Assembly: GCA_900553355.1 (NCBI GenBank)
Contig: USDK01000004.1
Span: 1-64,000, forward strand
Direction of reading: 5' to 3'
From: an uncultured Lachnospiraceae bacterium
Lineage (GTDB): Bacteria; Bacillota; Clostridia; Lachnospirales; Lachnospiraceae
Length of the DNA stretch: 64,000 bases
Every line of letters starts with the position of its first letter. Positions within the stretch are counted from its first letter, which is position 1. The position numbers and the translations under genes were made by a program. The notes beneath the pieces are model-generated. The model was not told the DNA's origin, made no database searches, and saw nothing but the letters and a program-made list of their open reading frames with translations. Positions 51,663-60,375 of this stretch are shown here, one piece after another.

Positions 51663-52709
51663 ATGGATACAATCTATGTATTACGTGGGCGCATGCAAGA
51701 AATATATGCGCAGTATACAAAAATCATTAATAAAGTATGTCAGTTCATCCTGGCGGCGGCCGTGTTTGGCCTGATCAATCATAATGTGGGATTCATGGAT
51801 GCACTGGCGTCACCGGTGGCGGCACTCGCTCTTGCGATTATATGTGCCTTCCTGCCGCTGATCGTTACGGTTCTTGTAGCTACGGCTCTGGTGCTGGCAC
51901 ATATGTTTTCAGTTTCGCTTGGAGTGCTGCTGGTGACAGCGGCTGTGTTTCTGGTTCTGTATATTTTTTATCTGCGGCTGACGCCGAAGATGGCTCTTCT
52001 GGTACTGCTGACGCCGATCGCATTTTTCCTTAAGATACCATATGTGATCCCTGTTGCCTGCGGACTGGTATTGTCTCCGGTCAGCCTGGTGGCGGTAGTC
52101 AGTGGGACGATCGTGTTTTACATGCTGGAATACGTCAGAAAAAATGCATCTTCCCTGGAAGGAAGTGCAGATCTTTTGACTCAGGTTACTACCTGCCTGA
52201 AGCAGGTGTTTCAGAATAAAGAGATGTGGATTGTGGTAGTTGCCTTTATTATCTGCTGCTTCCTGGTATATACACTGCGCCGGCAGGCGATGGACCATGC
52301 ATGGAAAATCGCGATTGTGGCTGGAGCAGTTGCCAATATCGTTGTGATCGCAGTGGGAGATATTGCGTTTGGCGTACATACCTCTTATGGGGCTTTGATC
52401 GGAGGAAGCATTGCCGCGGTTGTTGTGGGACTGATCCTTGAATTGTTCTTCTTTACCGTAGATTATGCAAGAAGTGAGAATCTTCAGTTCGAAGATGATG
52501 AATACTATTATTATGTGAAGGCTGTGCCGAAGATCTCGATCTCAACACCTGAGAAGACGGTAAAGAGGATCAACGAACGGCAGGAGACTGAGATCATTGA
52601 TGCAGAAGAAGTCCGCAAGAAAGCCAGAAAAAGGCGTGATATGAAAGATGTAGATAAAATGCTTCTGACCCAGAGCATGGAACAAGACCTGGGCATGAAA
52701 AAGAAATAG
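51663..52709 (+). CDS. Polytopic membrane protein of unknown function upstream of cdaA
   Basis: A 348-residue protein with about eight to nine hydrophobic helices over residues 20-270. A cytoplasmic acidic/tyrosine-rich linker (FEDDEYYYYVKAVPKIS) and a highly charged C-terminal tail (EEVRKKARKRRDMKDVDKML) follow. The N-terminal MDTIYVLRGRMQEIY is soluble. No transporter or enzyme motif is recognised. ATG follows AAAAGGAG, 19 bases after the preceding gene. It lies 50 bases upstream of cdaA, so it may be part of an envelope or c-di-AMP module, which is inference. Confidence 0.75.
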   Translation: MDTIYVLRGRMQEIYAQYTKIINKVCQFILAAAVFGLINHNVGFMDALASPVAALALAIICAFLPLIVTVLVATALVLAHMFSVSLGVLLVTAAVFLVLYIFYLRLTPKMALLVLLTPIAFFLKIPYVIPVACGLVLSPVSLVAVVSGTIVFYMLEYVRKNASSLEGSADLLTQVTTCLKQVFQNKEMWIVVVAFIICCFLVYTLRRQAMDHAWKIAIVAGAVANIVVIAVGDIAFGVHTSYGALIGGSIAAVVVGLILELFFFTVDYARSENLQFEDDEYYYYVKAVPKISISTPEKTVKRINERQETEIIDAEEVRKKARKRRDMKDVDKMLLTQSMEQDLGMKKK

Positions 52710-52759
52710 TTCTGAAATTTTAAAAGTCGATTAATAAATAGAGAAAGAGGGGTGAAAAA

Positions 52760-53644
52760 ATGAGACAGCTGCTTGAGGGACTGGCAGACAAATACGCACT
52801 GGAGTTTTATTTTCCCAACATACAGGTTACAGATGTGGTTGAGGTACTCATCCTCACATTTCTGATCTACCAGATCATGGTCTGGATCAAGAACACAAAA
52901 GCCTGGATGCTGCTCCGTGGGATCCTGGTCCTTGCTGTATTCATTTTATTAGCCGTCATCTTTAACATGCATACCATTCTGTTTATCGCAGAAAATCTGG
53001 TGACTGTTATGGCGACAGCAGCTGTGGTGGTCTTTCAGCCGGAGCTGCGGCGTGGACTGGAAAAGCTGGGAGAGCGAAAGTTTCTTGTTTCGGTCGTGCC
53101 CTTTGAGGCCAATAAGGAGAAGTCTCATTTCAGCGAACAGACAAGAGAGAGCATGATCGAGGCTGCCTATGCAATGGGAAGTGTAAAGACAGGAGCTTTG
53201 ATCGTAGTAGAGCAGGCGATTCACCTGAATGAATATGAAAGCACCGGAATCCAGATGGACTGTCTGGTGTCCAGCCAGGTCCTGATCAATATATTTGAGC
53301 ATAATACCCCGCTTCATGACGGGGCGATTATCGTGCGTGGAGACAGGATCGTGTCTGCGACCTGTTATCTTCCGCTGTCTGACAATATGAATATCAGCAA
53401 AGAACTGGGTACCAGACATCGTGCAGCGCTGGGGATGAGCGAAGTCAGCGACGCGCTGGTGATCGTAGTTTCTGAGGAGACAGGAGCGGTTTCCGTTGCA
53501 CAGGGAGGTCAGCTTTACCGGGATATCAAAGAGGAAGAGCTGCGGAAGATGCTGATGGATATCCAGGCGACGAAAAAGGAAACCGGAAGATTTCGTGCAT
53601 TATGGAAAGGAAGGCATAAGAATGAGAAAAAAACTGATGAATAA
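52760..53644 (+). CDS. cdaA: Diadenylate cyclase CdaA
   Basis: Membrane enzyme that makes c-di-AMP from two ATP. The 294 residues have three N-terminal hydrophobic helices (to about residue 100) and the DAC domain with the catalytic motifs HDGAIIV (near 186) and TRHRAALG (near 217), plus VSEETGAVSVAQGG. ATG follows GAGGGGTG. Its 3' end overlaps the start of cdaR by 23 bases. The usual third partner, glmM, is not next to it here. Confidence 0.96.
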   Translation: MRQLLEGLADKYALEFYFPNIQVTDVVEVLILTFLIYQIMVWIKNTKAWMLLRGILVLAVFILLAVIFNMHTILFIAENLVTVMATAAVVVFQPELRRGLEKLGERKFLVSVVPFEANKEKSHFSEQTRESMIEAAYAMGSVKTGALIVVEQAIHLNEYESTGIQMDCLVSSQVLINIFEHNTPLHDGAIIVRGDRIVSATCYLPLSDNMNISKELGTRHRAALGMSEVSDALVIVVSEETGAVSVAQGGQLYRDIKEEELRKMLMDIQATKKETGRFRALWKGRHKNEKKTDE

Positions 53645-54905
53645 TCTCAGCCTTAAAATATTAGCCTTCCTGGCTGCAGTGATCATGTGGTTCCTGGTGG
53701 TTAATATTGATGATCCGGTTACAGATCAGACATTTTCTGACATACCGGTCACTGTGATCAATGACAATATCGTGACAGATGCAAACCGCACATATCAGAT
53801 CGTGGATGGAACGCAGGAAGTAGACGTGACCGTTACAGCGAAGCGCTCTGAACTCAGCAGGATCAGTGCGGATGACATACAGGCGGTTGCGGACATGAAG
53901 GAATTGTCTCTGGGAACACAGATCCCGATCCAGGTCACGATTGAAGGACATTCTATCGAGTCTGCTTATTCGACTCCGAGAAACCTGCAGGTAGAGATTG
54001 AAGAAGAAGCAAGAAATAATTTCCCGATTACGCCGACTACGATTGGAACGGTACGGGAAGGATATGTGATCGGAAATCTTCAGGCGGATCCGGCAGGAGT
54101 GACGATCCGCGGTCCGAAGAGCGTGATCAACAGCATCAACAGAGTCTGCGCAGAGGTAGATGTGTCAGGCCTGTCCGAGAATGCGACCCTGGAAGCTTCT
54201 CTTATATTATATGATGCAAATAATAATGTTATCGATCAGACCCTCCTGGCGAACAATCTGGGAGAGGAAGGCGTATCTGTGGAAGTTGAGCTGTATCAGA
54301 CCAAGAGTGTTCCAATCAGTCTGGATACATCCGGAATTACTGCTGCAGATGGTTACAGTATCGGGGACATTACCTGTGAGCCGCAGGAAATCCAGATTTC
54401 CGGAGATGAAAATACGATCAAAGAGATCAGTGAAATCGAGATACCGGAAAGCGAACTGGAACTGACGGGACTGACAGAGAGGACTGAACACACAGTAGAT
54501 CTTACAGAATATCTCCCGGAAGGCGTAATACTGGTGGATTCCAATGCTAATAATGTGGTTGTGGCGATTTCGGTCAATCCGCCCGGAGCGCAGGTTTTTG
54601 AGGTCTCGACAAATTCTATCGTAGTCAGCAATCTGGCGGAAGGCCTCGAAGTCAATTATGGAACGACTGTGGATCTGGAGCTGCAGATCCGCGGACCGGA
54701 AGAGACGCTGGACAGCCTGTCCCTTGCGAAAAAAGTGACAATAGATCTGAAAGATTATACGGAGCCGGGGACCTATACAGTTCCGGTGAGTGTAGATCTT
54801 CCTAAGGGATGTACGCTTGTCAATGATGTACAGGTGGAGGTTGTGCTGCAGAAGACATCAGGGGATCAGACAGATCAGGATAAAAATACAAATGAGAGCG
54901 AATAG
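53622..54905 (+). CDS. cdaR: CdaA regulator with YbbR domains (CdaR)
   Basis: A 427-residue membrane-anchored extracytoplasmic protein. A single N-terminal helix (SLKILAFLAAVIMWFLVVNI) is followed by about four YbbR-type beta domains of some 80 residues each (for example starting at DIPVTVINDN, NFPITPTTIG, SVPISLDTSG and AQVFEVSTNS). In Firmicutes this protein binds and modulates CdaA. ATG at 53622 follows AAGGAAGG. It overlaps cdaA by 23 bases and precedes an HPr gene. Confidence 0.93.
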   Translation: MRKKLMNNLSLKILAFLAAVIMWFLVVNIDDPVTDQTFSDIPVTVINDNIVTDANRTYQIVDGTQEVDVTVTAKRSELSRISADDIQAVADMKELSLGTQIPIQVTIEGHSIESAYSTPRNLQVEIEEEARNNFPITPTTIGTVREGYVIGNLQADPAGVTIRGPKSVINSINRVCAEVDVSGLSENATLEASLILYDANNNVIDQTLLANNLGEEGVSVEVELYQTKSVPISLDTSGITAADGYSIGDITCEPQEIQISGDENTIKEISEIEIPESELELTGLTERTEHTVDLTEYLPEGVILVDSNANNVVVAISVNPPGAQVFEVSTNSIVVSNLAEGLEVNYGTTVDLELQIRGPEETLDSLSLAKKVTIDLKDYTEPGTYTVPVSVDLPKGCTLVNDVQVEVVLQKTSGDQTDQDKNTNESE

Positions 54906-54917
54906 GGGGACCCGATT

Positions 54918-55181
54918 ATGATTCGGCAAAGTGTGATAATTACCAATCCGACCGGATTACATTTAAGACCTGCAGGAATCTTCTGTAATGTTGCCAGCAG
55001 ATATCAGTGCAGGGTGACTTTCGAATATGACGAGACAACAGCTAATGCAAAGAGTGTCTTAAGCGTGCTGGGAGCCTGCATTAAAAAGGGCGATGAAATT
55101 ACGCTTGTATGTGACGGCGAAGACGAAGAAGAAGCGATGGAAGCAATGCTTGAGGCGATCCATGATGGGTTAGGAGAATAG
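54918..55181 (+). CDS. HPr family phosphocarrier protein
   Basis: An 87-residue HPr. His15 lies in TGLHLRPAG, the site phosphorylated by enzyme I, and Ser46 lies in NAKSVLSVLG, the site phosphorylated by HprK. Having both residues makes it HPr-like rather than Crh, which lacks His15. Enzyme I is not adjacent; instead the gene follows cdaR by 12 bases. ATG follows AGGGGGA. It is the likely partner of the HprK encoded at 3355-4281, linking this operon to catabolite control. Confidence 0.9.
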   Translation: MIRQSVIITNPTGLHLRPAGIFCNVASRYQCRVTFEYDETTANAKSVLSVLGACIKKGDEITLVCDGEDEEEAMEAMLEAIHDGLGE

Positions 55182-55191
55182 CGCCATAAGA

Positions 55192-56031
55192 ATGAGCAGA
55201 AAGATTTTCATTTTCAGTCTGATATTAGCAGCGGCAGGAACCTGGGGATGTTCCCAGAAGGCCAGAGATACTGCCGCAGGAGTGGAAGAAACCATGACGT
55301 TTGTGGATGCACATGGGGAAGAACACAAGATGAAGATCGATCCGGATGTGGAAAAGAATCCCTATGATCCGGATGCTTTTCAGCTGGACGGAGTCCAGAT
55401 GGCATATGAAGGGGAGGACATCTCTGATTACCGTCTGGGAGTAGATGTATCCTTTTATCAGGGGGAAATCGACTGGGAAAAGGTGAAGGCGGCAGGATAT
55501 GATTTCGCGATCATCCGGCTGGGATATCGCGGATACGGGGAAGAGGGAAACATTCATCTTGATGAGATGTATAAAACCAATATAGAAAATGCTTCCGCTG
55601 CCGGCCTGGATGTAGGCGTCTACTTTTTCGCCCAGGCTGTCAATGAGAAAGAGGCCAGAGAAGAGGCAGAATTTGTGATCGACCATCTGGAAGGATATGA
55701 GCTGGACATGCCGGTAGTGTATGATCCGGAATCCATCACCGGAGACGAATCCCGTACCCAGGATGTATCAGGAAAACAGTTCACCAAGAACGCGAGGGCT
55801 TTCTGTGAAGAGATAGAAAAGGCAGGATATGAATCCATGATATACAGCAATATGCTGTGGGAGGCCTATGAATTCGATCTGGCCAAACTGGCAGATTATC
55901 CCATCTGGTATGCAGATTACGAAGCGAAGCCACAGACCCCTTACAATTTCAGGATCTGGCAGTATACAGAATCCGGACAGGTAGACGGAATACAGGGAAA
56001 TGTGGATCTGAATATTGAATTGATAAAATAA
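55192..56031 (+). CDS. GH25 lysozyme-family lipoprotein
   Basis: A 279-residue predicted lipoprotein muramidase. The signal MSRKIFIFSLILAAAGTWGC ends in a lipobox with Cys20. After a linker, the GH25 domain (about residues 80-279) shows the family's catalytic pattern: GVDVSFYQGEIDWEKVKAAG, FAIIRLGYRGYG, MPVVYDPES (Asp and Glu), and the closing WQYTESGQVDGIQGNVDLN. It would cleave peptidoglycan at the outer membrane face. It starts 11 bases after the HPr gene and ends the cdaA operon. Confidence 0.9.
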   Translation: MSRKIFIFSLILAAAGTWGCSQKARDTAAGVEETMTFVDAHGEEHKMKIDPDVEKNPYDPDAFQLDGVQMAYEGEDISDYRLGVDVSFYQGEIDWEKVKAAGYDFAIIRLGYRGYGEEGNIHLDEMYKTNIENASAAGLDVGVYFFAQAVNEKEAREEAEFVIDHLEGYELDMPVVYDPESITGDESRTQDVSGKQFTKNARAFCEEIEKAGYESMIYSNMLWEAYEFDLAKLADYPIWYADYEAKPQTPYNFRIWQYTESGQVDGIQGNVDLNIELIK

Positions 56032-56033
56032 TG

Positions 56034-56140
56034 AATGGGGACGGACACCTTGCGAACGGGGACGTACACTTTTTGCAAAAGTGTACGTCCCCGTTCGCAA
56101 AAGTGGGTGTCCCCATTTGTGTTTGCCCCTGTCCCCATTT
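56034..56140. repeat. Intergenic hairpin repeat with a perfect 24-bp stem
   Basis: The core is a perfect 24-bp inverted repeat with a 3-base loop (56050-56073 with 56077-56100) built around ACGGGGACGTACACTTTT. Outer GGGGACGGACACC and GGGTGTCCCC partly pair, and TGTCCCCATTT is repeated at the right edge. It looks like a mobile REP/BIME-like palindromic unit. It may also terminate the cdaA operon, but a T tract is missing. Confidence 0.8.
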
Positions 56141-56240
56141 ATAAAATCAGTAACTAAGAATTGCATATTTTGTCAGATTGTGCTAATGTAAAACTGTATC
56201 GGTATCAAAAAATATAGTAAGGGGAAAGAAGGAGGAGTGA

Positions 56241-59231
56241 GTGAACAAGATACGAAAATTGCTGATACCGGCGCTTTTTCTCTGCCTGACCTTGTCAGGG
56301 ACGGCGGTGATAAAAAGTAATGCAGAAGAAACGCAAGGGGAGCAGGCGTCTGCAGGATCAGCATTAGAAGATGAGAACCCCGAACGTCTCGAGGAAGTCA
56401 CCGGTATGGATGAAAACGGTGATATCTATGAGGTAGACGATTCAGAGGGTACGGTTGAACAACCAAAGATACGAATGTTTTCAAGAGCGGCAAGTGTACA
56501 GGTCGTAAATTTCCGCACAAAGGGAAATGCAACGACTAATTACACAGAATACGGCACAGGGGCTTCTGGATATACCAACGGGGCCTATGGCGCGGACGCG
56601 GCTTACCTTGGAACCAATAACGGGAAAGTCAGATTTATGCTTTCTGGCGTGGTCGGGGAGGTTGCGGCAAGTGAAGTCCAGCTAGTGGACTTTTCCAGCG
56701 CCAAATCCGTCAGCTGTTATAAGGTCTCAGATGGCAGACTCCTGCACTATATCACGCAGGACATGTCGACGACGGGCCATGCGACCTCTCTTGACAATGG
56801 AAATGCTCCCTCATATCTGTCAGGCGGAACGACCTACTACAGCTATGATGGGCATTATTTTTATACAGACTATGCAGTGATGCTTGCAGATTATCAGAAC
56901 CAGACCCGGTCGAATTCTGTGAATGCAGGCAGTCCTTATTACAATTATTACCAATATCTGCCGTTGCGGAGTACAAGCAGCTACAGTGCGGCACAGCTGA
57001 ACAGCCTTATTAACGCAAAGGCGGGAAGTTCATCTAAAATGTATAACATCGGAGAATATCTGACATCTGCTCAGAATACCTACGGTGTGAACGCACTGCT
57101 GATCGCAGGGGTAGGGGCAAACGAAAGCGGATGGGGGAAAAGCTCCATCTCCCATGACAAGAATAACTTATTTGGCTTGAATGCGGTGGATTCATCACCG
57201 GGTACCAGCGCATCCACATATGCCAGTGTGCAGGAGTGTATCCGTCAGTTTGCGGACGGCTGGATGTCAAGAGGATATCTGGATACCAGCGACTGGAGAT
57301 ATAAAGGAGGGTTCCTTGGCAACAAAGGAAGCGGCATCAATGTCAGCTATGCGTCAGACCCATACTGGGGCGAGCGTGCAGCCAACCTGATCTGGTATCT
57401 GGACCGGAACGGCGGCGGACAGGATGCAAATGCTTATTCCATTGGAATCAAAGATACGATTAATACCACACATAATTCTGTCAATGTCAGAAACGGAAGT
57501 AACACTTCCAGTACAGCATTGTATAAAACCGGCGCATGGTCAAATTATGCGGTACTGATCCAGAATACGACAGCGGAAAACGGTTTTTACCGGATTCAGA
57601 GCGATTCTGTGCTTACTGCGGACAGAAGCGCTATCGTTACCAGTACAGGAGCCTATAATTTTGATCAGATGTATGCATACATATCCGCAGACTATGTGAC
57701 GCTTGTAAATCAGGGCGCAAATACAGAGGTGAAAAAGGAACTGTCTTCCATCTATGTCAATCAGGCGCCGTCTAAAGTGACGTACACAGCAGGGGAGAAT
57801 TTCGATCCTGCAGGAATAATCGTTATGGCAAAATGGAGTGACGGAAGTGAAACCGATGTGACCCAGGACGTGACTTATAGCGCAGGAGTACTTCAGTCGG
57901 GAACGGCCAGTGTGACTGTGACCTATACATCAGAAGATGTGACCAAGACCGTCCAGCAGGCGGTGACCGTAACAGATCCGGTAACTGTGGATGCCGTTTC
58001 TATTAATCCGGCACAGGTCGAACTTCATCCGGGTGACAGCCTTACCTTTGGGATTGCTGTCACAGGCAGTGGGAATCCGTCAAGTCAGGCCGAGTGGAGT
58101 GTTTCAGGCGCTGTCAGCGCTGACACGAAGATTGATGCCAACGGCAGGCTTCAGATAGGAGCGGATGAAACTGCTCAGAGCCTGACTGTTACGGCTGTGC
58201 CTGCAGCGGATACGTCAAAGAGCGCAGCGGCAACAGTGACAATCGTTCCGGCCGAGACACCAGACGAGTCTTCTCCGTCTGGAGATCCAGAGTTTTCAGA
58301 GCCGACACAGGAGCCGGACGAGACACTTGATGCAGATGAGCCAGAAACCGAGACACCGGACGCAGGTACGGAAGACCCAGTCAAGACAGAGGAAAGCCTT
58401 CAGGATGAGGCAACCGGAATCTGGGTAAAGGGTACATTTGCGGAAGGAACAACGGTTACGGCAGAGCCGGTGGCTGAAGGGTCGGACCAGTATGCTTCCT
58501 ATATCGAGCCGGTGAAAAACCATACGATTCTTGGCGTCTATGATATTAAACTCAGCCAGGAATTAGCTGACGGCGAAAGTGTACAGCTTGGCGTCCCGAT
58601 AGATGCCGCCTATAATGGACAGGAATTCCTCATCCTGCATTATACGGAAAAAGACGGGCAGACCTTCCAGGAAACATATAAGGATACGATTGAGGATGGA
58701 CAGGCCGTGATCCAGGTTACCGGATTTTCACCATATGTGATCGCATTAAATGACGCACCGGCAGAAGAGCCGGAAAATGTAGACACAGACGTAGCTGGAA
58801 CAGATAATGCCGGGACAGACGCAGTTGGAACTGACAGCGTTGTACCGCCGGCAAATATGGCTCCGTCGACTGGCGAAAACAGTTCTACGGGTACAAATAG
58901 TGTAGTGACAGGAAACGAGATAACCGATACACAAGATTCGAGTTCCCCTTCGAACCAGACAGATCAAGGATCCGATACAACTACAAATGGTACAACCCAG
59001 ACGACTGATAATAAGGAACAGACGATTGATCAGACTCAGGATACCAGTAACGCGAAGAATACCCAAAACGGACAGAATACTACATCAAATCCTTCAGAGA
59101 ATCAGAAGCAGAACAAATCTGCGCCTAAAACAGGTGACGATAATCAGATCGGTATCTGGATTGTGATGCTCTGCCTGGCCGTTGCCGGGGTGGCATACTG
59201 GGTATATGAAAAGAAAAAGTCTGTGAAATAG
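56241..59231 (+). CDS. Wall-anchored GH73 autolysin with SH3- and Ig-like domains
   Basis: A 996-residue surface protein. A signal peptide (about 1-28) and acidic linker lead to a GH73 glucosaminidase domain (about residues 265-385: YLTSAQNTYGVNALLIAGVG, then ANESGWGKS with the catalytic Glu near 294, and NNLFGLNAVD). An SH3-like region (about 400-490) comes next, then two Ig-like domains (IYVNQAPSKVTYTAGENFDP; SINPAQVELHPGDSLTFG). A Pro/Glu/Thr linker, a possible beta-sandwich and a Ser/Thr/Asn-rich stalk follow. The C-terminus APKTGD, a hydrophobic helix and KKKSVK form a sortase signal. GTG follows AAGGAGGA by 6 bases. It probably cuts the glycan chain during separation or turnover. Confidence 0.88.
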   Translation: MNKIRKLLIPALFLCLTLSGTAVIKSNAEETQGEQASAGSALEDENPERLEEVTGMDENGDIYEVDDSEGTVEQPKIRMFSRAASVQVVNFRTKGNATTNYTEYGTGASGYTNGAYGADAAYLGTNNGKVRFMLSGVVGEVAASEVQLVDFSSAKSVSCYKVSDGRLLHYITQDMSTTGHATSLDNGNAPSYLSGGTTYYSYDGHYFYTDYAVMLADYQNQTRSNSVNAGSPYYNYYQYLPLRSTSSYSAAQLNSLINAKAGSSSKMYNIGEYLTSAQNTYGVNALLIAGVGANESGWGKSSISHDKNNLFGLNAVDSSPGTSASTYASVQECIRQFADGWMSRGYLDTSDWRYKGGFLGNKGSGINVSYASDPYWGERAANLIWYLDRNGGGQDANAYSIGIKDTINTTHNSVNVRNGSNTSSTALYKTGAWSNYAVLIQNTTAENGFYRIQSDSVLTADRSAIVTSTGAYNFDQMYAYISADYVTLVNQGANTEVKKELSSIYVNQAPSKVTYTAGENFDPAGIIVMAKWSDGSETDVTQDVTYSAGVLQSGTASVTVTYTSEDVTKTVQQAVTVTDPVTVDAVSINPAQVELHPGDSLTFGIAVTGSGNPSSQAEWSVSGAVSADTKIDANGRLQIGADETAQSLTVTAVPAADTSKSAAATVTIVPAETPDESSPSGDPEFSEPTQEPDETLDADEPETETPDAGTEDPVKTEESLQDEATGIWVKGTFAEGTTVTAEPVAEGSDQYASYIEPVKNHTILGVYDIKLSQELADGESVQLGVPIDAAYNGQEFLILHYTEKDGQTFQETYKDTIEDGQAVIQVTGFSPYVIALNDAPAEEPENVDTDVAGTDNAGTDAVGTDSVVPPANMAPSTGENSSTGTNSVVTGNEITDTQDSSSPSNQTDQGSDTTTNGTTQTTDNKEQTIDQTQDTSNAKNTQNGQNTTSNPSENQKQNKSAPKTGDDNQIGIWIVMLCLAVAGVAYWVYEKKKSVK

Positions 59232-59243
59232 CTGAAAAGAAGA

Positions 59244-59279
59244 GACAGGGCAGCGGCCATGGAAGGACGCTGCCCTGTC
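59244..59279 (+). terminator. Hairpin after the autolysin gene
   Basis: A perfect 12-bp stem (59244-59255 with 59268-59279, GACAGGGCAGCG/CGCTGCCCTGTC) with a 12-base loop lacks a T tail. It is a likely but atypical terminator. Confidence 0.6.
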
Positions 59280-59296
59280 CGCATGTATATTGGCAC

Positions 59297-59346
59297 TATA
59301 ATGTGTCAAGATGCCACTTTCTTTTAAATTTGCGGCACCTTATAAT
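59297..59346 (+). promoter_or_regulatory. Candidate -10 elements upstream of the tandem surface genes
   Basis: TATAAT occurs at 59297-59302 and again at 59341-59346, before the ATG at 59375. Neither has a good -35. A TGGCA/TGCCA inverted repeat flanks the first. Confidence 0.35.
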
Positions 59347-59374
59347 AAAGCATAAAGGGAGGTGCTGGAAAGTT

Positions 59375-60364
59375 ATGGAAGAAATAATCAGGTTAACAGG
59401 ATATGAGGTGGATTATGGTCAGATAAAAAGAAAAGGCATCTATCTGATTTTTACGATATTATTATTGATCAGTCTCTATGGAACAGCGGAAAGATACCGG
59501 GAAGGAATGGGAAAAACGGACGGGGCCCGGACTGCGCAAAGTAGTCCGGCTGCTTCAAATCTGGCGGGGAAAGAAAATCCCGGGGAAGAAGAAATTTTAC
59601 AGGTAGCTGAAGCGGTAAGTCTTACAAACGGGATAGGAGATATAGACTGGTGGACAGATCTGGAAGAGGTGATTCCTGTGGAAAATGTCGGAACAACAGA
59701 GCCGGTATCTGTAGAAGAGTCGATTCCCGGCGTGCCTGCTACAGAGCCTTCTCAGGTGGCAGAAACGGTAGCAGCCGCCGATGAAACAACTCCAGAACAG
59801 GAGGCTGTGCCTTTGCAGTTGACCATCCATTTGCATGGGAATGGAGGAGAACCGTCTGTCGCTACGGTTACGGTATCGGCAGATGCGGTATCTCCGGATG
59901 GGTGGAATATTCCGGCTCGGCTTGGGAAAGTGTTTGACGGCTGGTATCTGAATGCAGGATGTACGGTGCCATTTACTGGTGTAGAAGAGGAAATCAGCGT
60001 CCTGGAACTTTATGCTGGTTGGAGGGAGTTTGAGGGATTTGTATCTAATGATGTGGGGCATATTATTTCTTGCGCAGATGCCGGAGTGATCACAGACGGC
60101 ATTCTGGCACTGCCATCGGACACTGCATGTACGGGAATTGAAGCAGGGGCTCTTTCGTCTGTGGCGGGGCAGATCACGGAAATCTATATTCCTGCCAATA
60201 TCGGTTATATCGATGCCGGAGTTTTTGAGGGGATACCGAATCTGATGTATATCGAAGTGGCAGCAGGGAATCCCAACTATTACAGTGATGGAGGCGTTTT
60301 ATATACTTCGTCAGGCGAGATTGTAGCCTGCCCGGTATGGTATGTGGATGAGACGATGGAATGA
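59375..60364 (+). CDS. Membrane-anchored InlB/BspA-like surface protein (copy 1)
   Basis: A 329-residue protein with a short cytoplasmic N-terminus (MEEIIRLTGYEVDYGQIKRKG), one membrane helix (about 22-38, then TAERYREG), and a variable acidic Thr/Glu-rich stalk (about 40-150). A Listeria-Bacteroides (InlB B-repeat) unit follows (LHGNGGEPSVATVTV ... GKVFDGWYLNAGCTVPF). It ends in a BspA-type leucine-rich part (ITEIYIPANIGYIDAGVFEG, NLMYIEVAAGNPNYYS). ATG follows GGGAGGTG. It lies 11 bases upstream of a paralog with the same plan. It is probably a type II membrane protein facing outward; the ligand is unknown. Confidence 0.75.
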   Translation: MEEIIRLTGYEVDYGQIKRKGIYLIFTILLLISLYGTAERYREGMGKTDGARTAQSSPAASNLAGKENPGEEEILQVAEAVSLTNGIGDIDWWTDLEEVIPVENVGTTEPVSVEESIPGVPATEPSQVAETVAAADETTPEQEAVPLQLTIHLHGNGGEPSVATVTVSADAVSPDGWNIPARLGKVFDGWYLNAGCTVPFTGVEEEISVLELYAGWREFEGFVSNDVGHIISCADAGVITDGILALPSDTACTGIEAGALSSVAGQITEIYIPANIGYIDAGVFEGIPNLMYIEVAAGNPNYYSDGGVLYTSSGEIVACPVWYVDETME

Positions 60365-60375
60365 GGTGAAAGGGA

